This document shows positions 23,978 through 34,036 of a stretch of DNA of 46,581 nucleotides, piece after piece. Positions within the stretch are counted from its first letter, which is position 1, and each line of letters opens with the position of its first letter. Source of the stretch: Thioalkalivibrio sp. (GTDB lineage Bacteria > Pseudomonadota > Gammaproteobacteria > Ectothiorhodospirales > Ectothiorhodospiraceae); the NCBI RefSeq assembly GCF_007692535.1, contig NZ_REBW01000111.1:1-46581 (forward strand), read 5' to 3'. Both the position numbers and the translations under genes were made by a program. The notes below the pieces were generated by a model, which saw only the letters and a program-made list of their open reading frames with translations, made no database searches and was not told where the DNA came from.

Positions 23978-24382
23978 ATGCCCAGCGAACCCAGCAACAC
24001 CCTGGACAGCTTTCCTAATCCCCAGCCGGAGCGGGACTTCACCATTTATATCCGCATCCCGGAGTTCACCTGCCTCTGCCCGGCCACCGGTCAGCCCGAC
24101 TTCGCGGAGCTGCACCTGCAGTACGTGCCCGCGGCGGCCTGCGTGGAACTGAAGTCGCTGAAGAACTATATCTGGTCCTACCGCGACCAGGGCGCCTATC
24201 ACGAGGCGGTGACCAACCGCATCCTGGACGATCTGGTGGCGGCCCTGCAGCCGCGCTTCATGCGCCTGACCGCCGATTTCAACGTGCGTGGGGGCGTGTA
24301 CACGCAGGTGGTGGCGGAGCACCGGGCCGAGGGATGGAGCCCGAGCGCACCGGTCAGCCTGCCCCCGCCGACGCGTTCCTGA
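23978..24382 (+). CDS. queF: NADPH-dependent preQ1 synthase (QueF, short form)
   Basis: [68 protein letters not shown]; active-site Cys context and E/K motifs. Confidence 0.96.
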   Translation: MPSEPSNTLDSFPNPQPERDFTIYIRIPEFTCLCPATGQPDFAELHLQYVPAAACVELKSLKNYIWSYRDQGAYHEAVTNRILDDLVAALQPRFMRLTADFNVRGGVYTQVVAEHRAEGWSPSAPVSLPPPTRS

Positions 24383-24415
24383 GGCGCGCCGCCCGACTGG
24401 GCGAGCGGATCCCAC

Positions 24416-25702
24416 TTGATCCGGCATTGCATCGGGATCGACCTCGGAACCTCGGGCGTCCGCGCCGAGATCCTGGACGCCGCCGGGGCCTCCCAGGGCG
24501 CCCTTCGCCGCGCGTGGCCGGTGGGCTTCCGGAACGAAGAACCCGGCGGGCCGGATGATCCCGAGGTCTGGTGGGCGGCCGTGGCCGACCTGCTCCGGCA
24601 GGCCGCACGGCGCCTGCCCGACGCGCCCGTGGCCATCGCCGTCGACGGCACCTCGGCGACGCTGCTCGCGGTGGATGGCGCCGGCGACCCGATCGGGCCC
24701 GCGCTGCTGTACAACGACGCCCGGGCGGTGGACGAAGGCGAGCACCTGCGCGGGATTGCGCCGCCGTCCAGTGCGGCTCATGGGGCGTCGTCGTCGGCGG
24801 CCAAGCTGCTGTGGCTGCGCCGCCAGGGCTGGCTGAAGGGCGCCGCCCGGGTGCTGCACCAGGCGGAATGGATCAGCGGCCGCCTGCAGGGCCGCCACGA
24901 TCGCGGCGACGAGAACAACGCCCTGAAGCTCGGTTACGACCCGATGCAGGGCCGCTGGCCCGACTGGTGGCTACGGGAACTGGGGCCGATCGCCGATCTG
25001 CTTCCGGAGATCGTGCCGGCCGGAACGCCCCTGGGCCGGATCACCGCAGCGGTGGCGCGCGAGACTGGCCTGCACAGGGACAGCCGGGTCGTCGCCGGCA
25101 CCACCGACGGGATTGCGGGCTTTCTTGCCACCGGCGTCGATCAGCCCGGGACCGGCGTGACCAGCCTGGGCAGCACGCTGGTGCTGAAGCAGCTGTCGGA
25201 GCAGCCGCTGTTCGATCCGGCCGCGGGCGTCTACAGCCACCGCGTGCTGGGCCGCTGGCTGGCCGGCGGGGCCTCGAACAGCGGCGGCGCGGTCCTGGCG
25301 GCCCATTTCTCGCCTGCCGAGATCGAGGCGCTGGCGCGGGAAATCGACCCGGCCCGGGATACGGGGCTGGATTACTACCCGCTGCTGCGCCCCGGCGAGC
25401 GGTTCCCGGTCAGCGATCCCGCGCGGCGACCGCGCCTGACACCGCGCCCCGCGAGCGACGCACGCTTCCTGCAGGGCCTGCTCGAGGGCATCGCGCGCAT
25501 CGAGGCGGCCGGCTACCAGCGGCTGCAGGCATTGGGTGCGGCCCCCGTGACCGCGATCGTGACCGTCGGTGGCGGCGCCGCGAACGCGCAATGGACCGCG
25601 CTGCGGGAGCGCATCACCGGGGTACCGGTGCTGCGTGCCGAACACGAGGAGGCAGCGCGCGGCGCCGCCCTGCTCGCAGGGATCGGCGCGGCGGCCATCT
25701 GA
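24416..25702 (+). CDS. FGGY-family carbohydrate kinase
   Basis: CIGIDLGTSGVRAEILDAAG...IAVDGTSATLLAVD...AGTTDGIAGFLATGVDQPGTGVTSLGSTLVLK; TTG start likely. Confidence 0.88.
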   Translation: MIRHCIGIDLGTSGVRAEILDAAGASQGALRRAWPVGFRNEEPGGPDDPEVWWAAVADLLRQAARRLPDAPVAIAVDGTSATLLAVDGAGDPIGPALLYNDARAVDEGEHLRGIAPPSSAAHGASSSAAKLLWLRRQGWLKGAARVLHQAEWISGRLQGRHDRGDENNALKLGYDPMQGRWPDWWLRELGPIADLLPEIVPAGTPLGRITAAVARETGLHRDSRVVAGTTDGIAGFLATGVDQPGTGVTSLGSTLVLKQLSEQPLFDPAAGVYSHRVLGRWLAGGASNSGGAVLAAHFSPAEIEALAREIDPARDTGLDYYPLLRPGERFPVSDPARRPRLTPRPASDARFLQGLLEGIARIEAAGYQRLQALGAAPVTAIVTVGGGAANAQWTALRERITGVPVLRAEHEEAARGAALLAGIGAAAI

Positions 25703-25723
25703 CCCACATGGGGCGGCTCGTCG

Positions 25724-26050
25724 TCAGGCGTGACCCGCAGTCGGTGCGTCGTGCGTCGCCGTCTGCAGCGAACGCAGCGCCTGTTCCAGCACGTCGCGGG
25801 CCAGACCCCGGGTCAGCTCGGGATCAGCGGGAATCATTTCCGTGCGCACCGCAATGGCCATGGCGAGGGCCTGCAGCAGGTCGCCGTTGCGGGTCTCGCC
25901 CAGCAGTGCGATCTCGTGGTTCACGACCTCCAGAATGCGATCCAGCAGCTGGTGTACTCGGGTTGCGGAGCCGGTCTCGGGGTGCAGTCTGAATTCAAAG
26001 GAGATGGCATCCCCGGTCGGCGTGGTGAAACGATATGGCAGATAGTCCAT
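25724..26050 (-). CDS. Small conserved-looking hypothetical protein downstream of ubiG
   Basis: 108-aa ORF MDYLPYRFTTPTGDAISFEFRLHPETGSATRVHQLLDRILEVV..., same strand as and 28 bp downstream of ubiG; no confident family. Confidence 0.65.
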   Translation of the reverse strand: MDYLPYRFTTPTGDAISFEFRLHPETGSATRVHQLLDRILEVVNHEIALLGETRNGDLLQALAMAIAVRTEMIPADPELTRGLARDVLEQALRSLQTATHDAPTAGHA

Positions 26051-26078
26051 GGTCTTCTCCAGGGTCGGGGAATCTTGG

Positions 26079-26840
26079 TCAGGTTCCGATGGCGGCTGGA
26101 ACGTTCGCCATCAGCATGTAGTTGACGCCTTCGTAGCGCGTCAGGCGCATCCGCCTGCTGACGGGGTTCACGGCAACCCCGGAGCGGGCAACGATGCGAC
26201 AACCGGCCGCTTCCAGCGGCCGGGTCAGTTCGCGGGGCCGGACGAACCGGCGCCACTGATGAGTGCCCCGCGGCAGCACCCGAAAGATGTACTCGGCACC
26301 GATGATGCCCGCGATGTAGGACGCCACGGTTCGGTTCAGGGTCGCCAGGACGAGGAAACCTCCGGGCCGTACCTTCGCCAGGCAGTGCTGGAGAAACGCC
26401 TGCGGGTCGACCACGTGCTCGATCACCTCCATGTTCAGGACCACGTCGAACCCGTCCTCGGCGAGGTCCTCCAGAGCCACGTGACGGTACTCCACCGCAA
26501 GGCCGCTGCCCTCGGCATGGCTGCCCGCGACGATGATGTTGCGCGGCGTCACGTCGATTCCGAGGACCTCGGCCCCGTGACGCGCCATGCTCTCCGAGAG
26601 GATGCCGCCGCCGCAGCCGACGTCGAGCATCCGGAGCCCCGCCAGCGGGCGCTGGACTTCGGGGTCCCGGCCCAGTTCGCGGGTCAGGTGCTCGACGACC
26701 CAGCTGCTGCGCAGCCGGTTCAGCACGTGCAGGGGCCAGAACGGCCCCTCCTCGTCCCACCAGGTCTCGGCCAGCCGTTGATACCGCGCCACCTCCTCGG
26801 GATCGACGCTGGCGGCCTGTATGGACTCCGTTTCCGACAT
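26079..26840 (-). CDS. ubiG: Ubiquinone biosynthesis O-methyltransferase UbiG
   Basis: ARYQRLAETWWDEEGPFWPLHVLNRLR...GLRMLDVGCGGGILSESMARHGAEVLGIDVTPRNI; start at ATG 26840. Confidence 0.95.
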   Translation of the reverse strand: MSETESIQAASVDPEEVARYQRLAETWWDEEGPFWPLHVLNRLRSSWVVEHLTRELGRDPEVQRPLAGLRMLDVGCGGGILSESMARHGAEVLGIDVTPRNIIVAGSHAEGSGLAVEYRHVALEDLAEDGFDVVLNMEVIEHVVDPQAFLQHCLAKVRPGGFLVLATLNRTVASYIAGIIGAEYIFRVLPRGTHQWRRFVRPRELTRPLEAAGCRIVARSGVAVNPVSRRMRLTRYEGVNYMLMANVPAAIGT

Positions 26841-26981
26841 GTCCGGCTCCCGGGCGAAGGCCTTGATGCATACCCCGATTTCGGCCGATTTCGCGGCAGT
26901 TAGTTCAGCCGGGGTTGGATTTGATGGTCGGGACGATACCCGGGCGGCTCTTTTACCGAGGGGCAGCCAGGCAGCACCAGG

Positions 26982-27143
26982 CCTGATTGTCACGAAAGCT
27001 CCGCCCGTGTTCAGATTCGTGCTGCTTCAAGGGGCGTGGATGTAGGAGGCCAGCCTCTGGCCGATGGGTTTTTCGGCGCCAGATCGGCGAGAGGGCTCGC
27101 CTCCTACGGGGTAAGGCTCATGCGAAGCCTCCGTGATCATCAG
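26982..27143 (+). repeat. Dispersed palindromic element, copy B
   Basis: Terminal inverted repeats cctgattgtcacgaaagctccg / (rc) ctgatgatcacggaggcttcg around inner inverted repeat gtaggaggccagcctctggccgat...atcggcgagagggctcgcctcctac (core 27042-27107). Confidence 0.87.
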
Positions 27144-27182
27144 AACGCCGGATGCCTGCGGAATGCAGCGAAGCAACCGGGC

Positions 27183-27995
27183 ATGGTCTGGCAGAATAGG
27201 CGGATGACGCGATCCCCCTCCCCAGCACGCACCCGCCGGCCACGCGCCCCGCGCAGGACGCTGCTCCGCCGGATTTTGCGCGCCGCAGCCCTCACCTTGG
27301 CGTTGCTGCTGGGACTAGCTCTGCTGCTGGTCCTGCTGCTGCGCTGGGTGAACCCGCCGTACTCGATGTACATGTTCAGCGAGGCCGCCGGCCCGATCGC
27401 GCCATCCCTGCGCCGGCACTGGCAGCCGGTGCACGAACTCCCGGTGCATGTGCCGCTGGCGGTGATCGCGGCCGAGGACCAGCGCTTTCCCCTGCACGGC
27501 GGATTCGACTGGCAATCCATGCAGGAGGCCGTGAACGAGTACCGGCAGGGCCGACGCCTCCGTGGCGCCAGCACCATCAGCCAGCAGACGGCGAAGAATC
27601 TGTTCCTATGGCACGGCCGGAGTCTTGCACGCAAGAGCCTGGAGGCCGGCTTCACCGTAGCCATCGAGGCGCTGTGGCCGAAAGCCAGGATTCTGGAGGT
27701 CTACCTGAATCTCGCCGAATGGGGTCCGGGCGTCTTCGGCATCGATTCCGCGGCACGCTACCACTTCGGCATCACGGCCCGGGAACTGAGCCGCGAGCAG
27801 GCGGCCCTGCTGGCCGCGGTGCTGCCGAACCCGAAGGTCTATTCCCCCACCCGTCCCAGCGAGACCGTGCGCAACCGGGCGCGCTGGATCGAGCGGCAGA
27901 TGTCCCAGCTGGGACCCGGCTGGCTGGAGCCTCTGGACCTCGCCCGGGAAGGACACCCTGGCTCTGGCTGGCCACCTCCGGCAGCGAGCCGGTAG
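27183..27995 (+). CDS. mtgA: Monofunctional biosynthetic peptidoglycan transglycosylase
   Basis: VIAAEDQRFPLHGGFDWQSMQEAV...RGASTISQQTAKNLFLWHGRSLARKSLEAGFTVAIEALWPKARILEVYLNLAEWGPGVFGIDSAARYHFG (GT51); start 27183 or 27204. Confidence 0.95.
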   Translation: MVWQNRRMTRSPSPARTRRPRAPRRTLLRRILRAAALTLALLLGLALLLVLLLRWVNPPYSMYMFSEAAGPIAPSLRRHWQPVHELPVHVPLAVIAAEDQRFPLHGGFDWQSMQEAVNEYRQGRRLRGASTISQQTAKNLFLWHGRSLARKSLEAGFTVAIEALWPKARILEVYLNLAEWGPGVFGIDSAARYHFGITARELSREQAALLAAVLPNPKVYSPTRPSETVRNRARWIERQMSQLGPGWLEPLDLAREGHPGSGWPPPAASR

Positions 27996-28050
27996 ACTTC
28001 CCGACACCAAGCCCGGAAGCCAAGACAGACCGCAAACCTGGAGCAGCGCC

Positions 28051-30363
28051 GTGTCGAGACGATCCCGCCGGGGACTGAACAACGTCCTTCGCCCACTCCT
28101 CGCATGGCTGCTGCTCCTTGCGATCATCCCGGTCGCGGTGGGCGCCGCCAGTGCCAGCGAGGCCGACACCGTCGACGCCCTGATCTCGGTCCTGGAAGAC
28201 CCCGACGCGCGGGAACGCTTGCTGGAGCGGCTGCGGGGCCTGCCCGCGGCCGGGCCCGACGATCCCGTGGCAGCGCCGGAAACGGAACCGGAGGCCGTCT
28301 CATTGCCGCGCCAGATCGCGCAGCTGACGCAGCAGGCGGCGGAAGGCGGCGTCGCCGAGATCCGCCGCCAGGTCGAGATGGCGCGCGAGGTGTTCGACAC
28401 CCTCAGGGACGCAGACTGGGTGGCATTCGGACTGGCCGTGCTCGACCTCGCCATCCTGATCGCCGTGACTGTCGGCGTTTTCCTGGTCCTGCGCCGGCTC
28501 GCCCGGCCGCTGTTCGCTGCGATGGACCGCTGGGTTCTCGCGTCCAACCAAACGATGCTGCTGCTGCGCACCGTTCCTGCGGTCCTGCTCGCGGCCGCCA
28601 TCGACCTGCTGGTGGTGGTCCTGGCCTGGGTCACCGGTTACGGGCTGGCCCTGCTCGTGCTGGGCGACGCAGGCTTGATGGAGATCCGGCATTCCCTCTT
28701 CCTGAACGCCTTTCTGCTGATCGAGGTCGCCAAGGCCGCGCTACGGCTGCTCTTCGCGAGCCGCTACCAGGGTCTGCGCGTCCTTCCGATGGCCGGCGAA
28801 GAGGCTGCCTACTGGAACGCCTGGCTCAGCCGGATGGTCGGCTTCATCGGTTACGGTCTGCTGCTGATCGTTCCGATCGTGAACTACAACGTATCGACCG
28901 CGGCCGGCCGCTCGGTGGGCCTGTTGGTGATGCTCGTCGCCTTCAGCTACGCCGTCGCCATCATCCTGCAGAACCGGGTCCGGGTCCGGCAGAAGCTGCT
29001 GGAGGCGGGCGAGCGCAGCGGGCTGATGTTCTCCCGCTTCGCATTGACCACGCTCGGGCGCATCTGGCACTGGGTGGCGCTGCTCTACTTCGCTGCACTG
29101 GCCGCCGTCAGCATCACTCGCCCGGAGGATGCGCTGCCGTTCATGGCAATGGCCACCGGCCAGACCCTGCTCGCGATCATCGCGGGTTTCTTCGTGGGCG
29201 CGCTGCTGACGCAGGTCATCAGCCGCCGGATTCACCTTCCGGACGAGACCCGGCGGAACTTCCCGATGCTCGAGGAGCGCCTGAACGCCTACATCCCGAC
29301 CTCGCTGAAGGTCATGCGCATCGCGATCCTGCTGGTCGTGCTGGCGGTGATCGCCGACGCGTGGGCCGTGTTCAACCTCGGCGCGTGGCTGGCATCCGAC
29401 GTCGGTGCCGGACTGCTCGGGAAGGTGCTCTCGGTGGCGATCATCCTCGGGATCGCGGCGCTGTTCTGGCTGGTCGTGGCGAGTTGGATCGAGCACAAGC
29501 TGAGCCCGGATACCGGCCGCGGGATGCCCAGCGCACGACAGAAGACCCTGCTGACCATCTTCCGCAACGCAATCGCGATCGCGCTGGTGGTGCTGGTGAC
29601 GATGGTCGTGCTGGCCGAGATCGGCATCAACATCGGCCCGCTTCTCGCCGGTGCCGGTGTCCTCGGATTGGCGATCGGCTTCGGTGCGCAGACCCTGGTC
29701 CAGGACATCATCACCGGCGTCTTCATCCAGCTGGAGAACGCGATCAATACCGGCGACGTCGTACAGGTGGCCGGCACCACCGGCACGGTGGAGAAAATGA
29801 CCATCCGCTCGCTCGGCCTGCGCGACCTGTCCGGAACCTTTCACGTGATTCCCTTCTCGTCCGTGGGCACGGTGTCGAATTTCACCCGCGACTTCGGCTA
29901 TCACCTCGGCGAATACGGCGTCGCTTACCGGGAGGACACCGACGAGGTGATCGTGCGCCTGCGCCAGGCCTTCGAGGAACTGCGTGCCCACCCGGAACAT
30001 GGCCTGAAGATCGTCGGCGAACTCGAGGTCCACGGCGTCACCGCCCTGGCCGACAGCTCGGTCAACGTCCGCGTCCGGATCAAGACGTTGCCGGGCGAGC
30101 AGTGGGGCATCGGCCGCGAGTACAACCGCCTGGTGAAGCGCCATTTCGACGCCGCCGGCATCGAGATCCCGTTCCCGCACATGACCCTCTATTTCGGCGA
30201 GGACAAGAAGGGCTCGGCACCCGCGGCGCATCTGCAGGTGGTGCACCGGCCGGCCGAGGGTCGGGAGGAGGCAGCGGAGAAGCCGGAATCCTTCGCGCGG
30301 GATCCCCGTGCGCGCGCCAATCCGAAACACAAGGGCGACTTCGACGAGGGCGACGATTCCTGA
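28051..30363 (+). CDS. Mechanosensitive ion channel, MscS family, with extended N-terminal membrane region
   Basis: 770 aa, many TM segments; GVLGLAIGFGAQTLVQDIITGVFIQLENAINTGDVVQVAGTTGTVEKMTIRSLGLRDLSGTFHVIPFSSVGTVSNFTRDF. Confidence 0.93.
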   Translation: MSRRSRRGLNNVLRPLLAWLLLLAIIPVAVGAASASEADTVDALISVLEDPDARERLLERLRGLPAAGPDDPVAAPETEPEAVSLPRQIAQLTQQAAEGGVAEIRRQVEMAREVFDTLRDADWVAFGLAVLDLAILIAVTVGVFLVLRRLARPLFAAMDRWVLASNQTMLLLRTVPAVLLAAAIDLLVVVLAWVTGYGLALLVLGDAGLMEIRHSLFLNAFLLIEVAKAALRLLFASRYQGLRVLPMAGEEAAYWNAWLSRMVGFIGYGLLLIVPIVNYNVSTAAGRSVGLLVMLVAFSYAVAIILQNRVRVRQKLLEAGERSGLMFSRFALTTLGRIWHWVALLYFAALAAVSITRPEDALPFMAMATGQTLLAIIAGFFVGALLTQVISRRIHLPDETRRNFPMLEERLNAYIPTSLKVMRIAILLVVLAVIADAWAVFNLGAWLASDVGAGLLGKVLSVAIILGIAALFWLVVASWIEHKLSPDTGRGMPSARQKTLLTIFRNAIAIALVVLVTMVVLAEIGINIGPLLAGAGVLGLAIGFGAQTLVQDIITGVFIQLENAINTGDVVQVAGTTGTVEKMTIRSLGLRDLSGTFHVIPFSSVGTVSNFTRDFGYHLGEYGVAYREDTDEVIVRLRQAFEELRAHPEHGLKIVGELEVHGVTALADSSVNVRVRIKTLPGEQWGIGREYNRLVKRHFDAAGIEIPFPHMTLYFGEDKKGSAPAAHLQVVHRPAEGREEAAEKPESFARDPRARANPKHKGDFDEGDDS

Positions 30364-30432
30364 ACCGGTTCCATCACGCGGCAACGGGACGGGAAACGGA
30401 AACTCTGACGCGGATGGATTAGATTAACGGCC

Positions 30433-31122
30433 ATGGCACGGCTGCTGATCATCCTGATTCCGCTCCTCATACTGGCCACCTACGGGCCGGGATGGTGGGT
30501 GCGCAGGACCATGGAAAAGTACAGCCAACCGGCCGACCGCTACCAGGGCACCGGCGGCGAGCTGGCGCGGCACCTGCTGAACGAGCGCGGCATGCACGAC
30601 GTGGCGGTGGAGGTCACCGAACAGGGCGATCACTACGACCCGGAGGCCCGGGCGGTGCGCCTGTCCGAGGGCAATTACCACAGCCGTTCGCTGACCGCGG
30701 TGACCGTGGCCGCGCACGAAGTCGGACACGCGATCCAGCATGCGGAGGGTTATACGCCGCTCAAGCTGCGCGGCGAACTGGTGCGCTGGGCTTCGGGCGG
30801 ACAACGTCTCGGTGCCTTCATGATGCTGGCCATCCCGGTGATCACGATCATCACCCGTCATCCGGCACCCGGGCTTCTGTTCCTGCTGGCCGGGTTGCTG
30901 TCGATGGGACTGGCCGCGATCGTCCACCTGGTGACGCTGCCCACCGAACTGGACGCCAGTTTCGGCAGGGCCATGCCCATCCTGCGCGACGGCGGCTACC
31001 TGCACGACACCGATTACCGGCACGCGCACCGCATCCTGAAGGCGGCCGCCTACACCTACGTCGCGCAGTCGCTGATGAGCCTGCTCAACATCTGGGCGTG
31101 GCTGCGTTTCCTGCGCCGGTAG
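30433..31122 (+). CDS. Membrane zinc metallopeptidase, YugP family
   Basis: VAAHEVGHAIQHAEGYTPLKLRGELV (HExxH) with several TM segments and ELDASFGRAMPIL. Confidence 0.9.
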   Translation: MARLLIILIPLLILATYGPGWWVRRTMEKYSQPADRYQGTGGELARHLLNERGMHDVAVEVTEQGDHYDPEARAVRLSEGNYHSRSLTAVTVAAHEVGHAIQHAEGYTPLKLRGELVRWASGGQRLGAFMMLAIPVITIITRHPAPGLLFLLAGLLSMGLAAIVHLVTLPTELDASFGRAMPILRDGGYLHDTDYRHAHRILKAAAYTYVAQSLMSLLNIWAWLRFLRR

Positions 31123-31162
31123 ACGACAGAAGGCGCTGTCGGCGCCCCGGAAGGTCGGCGGG

Positions 31163-31417
31163 TCAGTCCTTTTCCGGCAGGGTGATGTTCAACTCCAGGA
31201 CCTCGCAGTCGCCCTCGCGTTCGAGGTTCATCTGCACGGCCTCGTCGTCGACGTGCACGTATTTGCGGATCACTGCCAGGATTTCGCGGTGCAGCGCCGG
31301 GAGATAGTCGGGTCCCGAGCGGTGCGCGCGTTCGCGGGCGACGATGATCTGCAGCCTTTCCTTGGCCTGCGACGCCGACCTGGTCTTCGGGGAGCGGAAG
31401 TAGTCGAAGATACCCAT
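31163..31417 (-). CDS. minE: Cell division topological specificity factor MinE
   Basis: [54 protein letters not shown]; adjacent to minD. Confidence 0.96.
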   Translation of the reverse strand: MGIFDYFRSPKTRSASQAKERLQIIVARERAHRSGPDYLPALHREILAVIRKYVHVDDEAVQMNLEREGDCEVLELNITLPEKD

Positions 31418-31422
31418 GCCGG

Positions 31423-32232
31423 TCAGCCCCCGAACAGGCGTCCGAAGAAGCCTTTTTTCTCTAGCGTGGTGAAGCGGTAAGGACGCTCCTCACCCAGGAA
31501 CCGTGCCACGGCGTCCAGGTAGGCCTGGCCCGCATCCGAATCCTCGTCCAGCACCACCGGGACGCCGGAGTTCGAGGCATTCAGCACCGCCTGGGATTCC
31601 GGGATCACTCCAAGCAGGTCGATCGACAGGATGTCCTGCACATCCTCGATGCTCAGCATCTCGCCCTTGTCGACCCTGGCCGGCGAATACCGGGTCAGCA
31701 GCAGCGTCGCGGGAATGGCCCCTCCACCCTGCTCCGCCTTCTTCGTCTTGCTGGCGAGAATGCCCAGCATGCGGTCGGAGTCCCGAACACTCGAGACCTC
31801 CGGGTTGGTCACGACGATCGCCTCGTCCGCAAAGTACGACGCCATCAGCGCACCGCGCTCGATCCCGGCCGGGCTGTCGCAGATCACGAACTCGAACTCC
31901 TTCGCAAGCTCGCCCAGCACGCGTTCGACACCTTCGGTGGTCAGCGCCTCCTTGTCGCGCGTCTGGGACGCGGGGAGGATGAAGAGATTGTCGGTGCGCT
32001 TGTCCTTGATCAGTGCCTGACGGAGATTGGCATCGCCATTGATCACGTTGACGAAGTCGTACACCACCCGGCGCTCGCAGCCCATGATCAGGTCGAGGTT
32101 GCGCAGACCCACGTCGAAATCCACGACCGCCGTCTTGCGCCCCTGCAGGGCGAGACCGGTTGCGATCGCGGCTGACGTGGTGGTCTTGCCAACCCCGCCC
32201 TTGCCCGAGGTAATTACTACAATGCGTGCCAT
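31423..32232 (-). CDS. minD: Septum site-determining protein MinD
   Basis: [64 protein letters not shown]. Confidence 0.98.
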   Translation of the reverse strand: MARIVVITSGKGGVGKTTTSAAIATGLALQGRKTAVVDFDVGLRNLDLIMGCERRVVYDFVNVINGDANLRQALIKDKRTDNLFILPASQTRDKEALTTEGVERVLGELAKEFEFVICDSPAGIERGALMASYFADEAIVVTNPEVSSVRDSDRMLGILASKTKKAEQGGGAIPATLLLTRYSPARVDKGEMLSIEDVQDILSIDLLGVIPESQAVLNASNSGVPVVLDEDSDAGQAYLDAVARFLGEERPYRFTTLEKKGFFGRLFGG

Positions 32233-32271
32233 AGAGCCTGCATCTCCTTGAGTACGGCGTCTTGCGATCGC

Positions 32272-33024
32272 CTAGATTTCCGTAATGTGAATGGTTTCAC
32301 CGGACAGGGTGACCAGGCGATTCTCCCCGCGCTCGCCGTCGACAATGTCTTCGGCGATCCGGTAGTGTCCGCCGATGGACACCAGTTCCGCATCCAGGCG
32401 CCGGCAAAAGATGTGGGCGGAAACCAGGCCGCGCACCCCCGCGAGGGCCCTGCCGCGAAGCGTGCCATAAACGTGGATGTGGCCGTCCGCAAGAACCTCG
32501 GCCCCGGCCGACACCGCACCGGTCACGATCAGGTCGCCGCCCCGCGCGTAGATCTGCTGTCCCGAACGCACCGGCTGGTTCACCACCCGGGTCGGGGTGT
32601 GCACCGCGGGAACCGGCGCCGCCGCCTCGGGCGGGGCGGCTTCGGCCGGCTTCGCACGCGGCGCGGGGGCCTCCGACGCGGACTTGCCGCCCAGCACCAG
32701 CAGCGGCAGGCCGCTGGCCTCGGCCAGGGGTTCGGTGGCGGTGGCGCCCTGATGGATGCCGATCAGCTTGAAGCCATGCCGACGCACGTGCTCGAGCGCG
32801 ACCAGCAGATCAGGAACCGGCACCGGACCGAGCCCCTCCAGGTCCGCCACGACCGGCATATCGCGCATCAACTCGGGCGCCTCTGCCATGCGGGCGCCCA
32901 GTGCGGCGTCGAGCTCCGCGGCGTCAACGGTGTGCAGGCGGAGGATCGAGACCAGCATCATCCGGCCCTTGAGTTCGATGGCGCGCAGGGTCGTTCCCCT
33001 CGCGCTGGCAGCGTCAGGTGGCAT
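32272..33024 (-). CDS. minC: Septum site-determining protein MinC
   Basis: C-terminal PVRSGQQIYARGGDLIVTGAVSAGAEVLADGHIHVYGTLRGRALAGVRG; upstream of minD. Confidence 0.95.
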   Translation of the reverse strand: MPPDAASARGTTLRAIELKGRMMLVSILRLHTVDAAELDAALGARMAEAPELMRDMPVVADLEGLGPVPVPDLLVALEHVRRHGFKLIGIHQGATATEPLAEASGLPLLVLGGKSASEAPAPRAKPAEAAPPEAAAPVPAVHTPTRVVNQPVRSGQQIYARGGDLIVTGAVSAGAEVLADGHIHVYGTLRGRALAGVRGLVSAHIFCRRLDAELVSIGGHYRIAEDIVDGERGENRLVTLSGETIHITEI

Positions 33025-33173
33025 GGGGCACCAAAAAGAACGGGTTCAGGGGCATCGACAGATCCGGCATCGGCGCATTGTATCGTTTCGCGGCCCTGAA
33101 GACAGGGGCCGGACAGTGCGATCCTGCCCGGGTGGGCCGCCAACGGCAAGCCCCACGCGTCCGGGCGACGGCA

Positions 33174-33947
33174 TCAGGCCCTGGGCGGCCCCGGGATCAA
33201 AGCGTTGGTGCGCTGCGCGTATTCGCGATAACCGGGCCGGCTCCCGCTCAGATGCTGGTCCAGCAGCGTCACGCCGGAAACCCGCAGGATCAGGAAGATC
33301 ATCAACGCGACGCTGGGCAGGGCCCACCAGCCGCCGAACGCCAGCGCGATCAGGCCGTAGCCGAGCCAGAGGACGATCTCGCCGAAGTAGTTCGGGTGCC
33401 GGCTGAAATGCCAGAGACCCCGATCCATCACCTTGCCCCGGTTTGCGGGATCGGCCTTGAAACGGGCAAGCTGCCAGTCGGCGACCGACTCGTACACGAA
33501 GCCGAACAGCCAGACCGCCCAGCCCAGCCACACGAGAGTCCAGAGCGGGCTGCCACCCTGCACGCTGGCCAGCATCGGCAGCCCGATCACCGCCACCAGG
33601 GCGCCCTGCAACCAGAAGATCGTGAACAGGCTGCGCACGGCGAAGGCGTAGTCGGAGCGGTCCTCGCGCATCGCCGAGTACCGGGCGTCCTCGCCATGAC
33701 CCCAGTTGCGCCAGCTGATGTGCGCCGACAGGCGCAGGCCCCAGAGCGTCACCGGCACGAGCATGACCCAGGCCGTCGCCGGTGTGCCCGCGAGCAGCCA
33801 CCATACGAATGCGACGACGATGAAGCCCAGCCCCCAAACGCGGTCCACCAGGCTCGCGTCACGGAGCGGTACGCTGAAGATCCAGACCAGACTCATCAGC
33901 GCAATCGCCGCGAGCAGTCCCATGATGAAAAGCGTCATCGAATCCAT
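33174..33947 (-). CDS. DUF1295 / steroid 5-alpha-reductase-like membrane protein
   Basis: Multi-TM protein with DRGLWHFSRHPNYFGEIVLWLGYGLIAL and a C-terminal QHLSGSRPGYREYAQRTNALIPGPPRA. Confidence 0.88.
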   Translation of the reverse strand: MDSMTLFIMGLLAAIALMSLVWIFSVPLRDASLVDRVWGLGFIVVAFVWWLLAGTPATAWVMLVPVTLWGLRLSAHISWRNWGHGEDARYSAMREDRSDYAFAVRSLFTIFWLQGALVAVIGLPMLASVQGGSPLWTLVWLGWAVWLFGFVYESVADWQLARFKADPANRGKVMDRGLWHFSRHPNYFGEIVLWLGYGLIALAFGGWWALPSVALMIFLILRVSGVTLLDQHLSGSRPGYREYAQRTNALIPGPPRA

Positions 33948-33991
33948 CCTTCCGTTTTCAGGCCTTCCGTTTTCAGGGCACCGTTTTCAGG
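33948..33991 (-). repeat. 15-bp tandem repeat (2 full units plus a 14-bp variant) just upstream of the DUF1295 start codon
   Basis: ccttccgttttcagg ccttccgttttcagg gcaccgttttcagg on the + strand; on the coding strand the last two units each contain cggaagg. Confidence 0.9.
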
Positions 33992-34036
33992 AACTTCCCG
34001 CCGGCACGCCCGCGCGTACGCACGCTGGCCAAACGA

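Noticed and set aside
23879-24898. N-terminal 340-aa extension of the SMC ORF
   Set aside because: Antisense to queF and the FGGY kinase and unlike SMC; the conserved SMC start is at GTG 23878.
28741-30384. 547-aa minus ORF antisense to the MscS-family gene
   Set aside because: Shadow ORF rich in H/D/R/Q; the + strand protein has clear MscS motifs.
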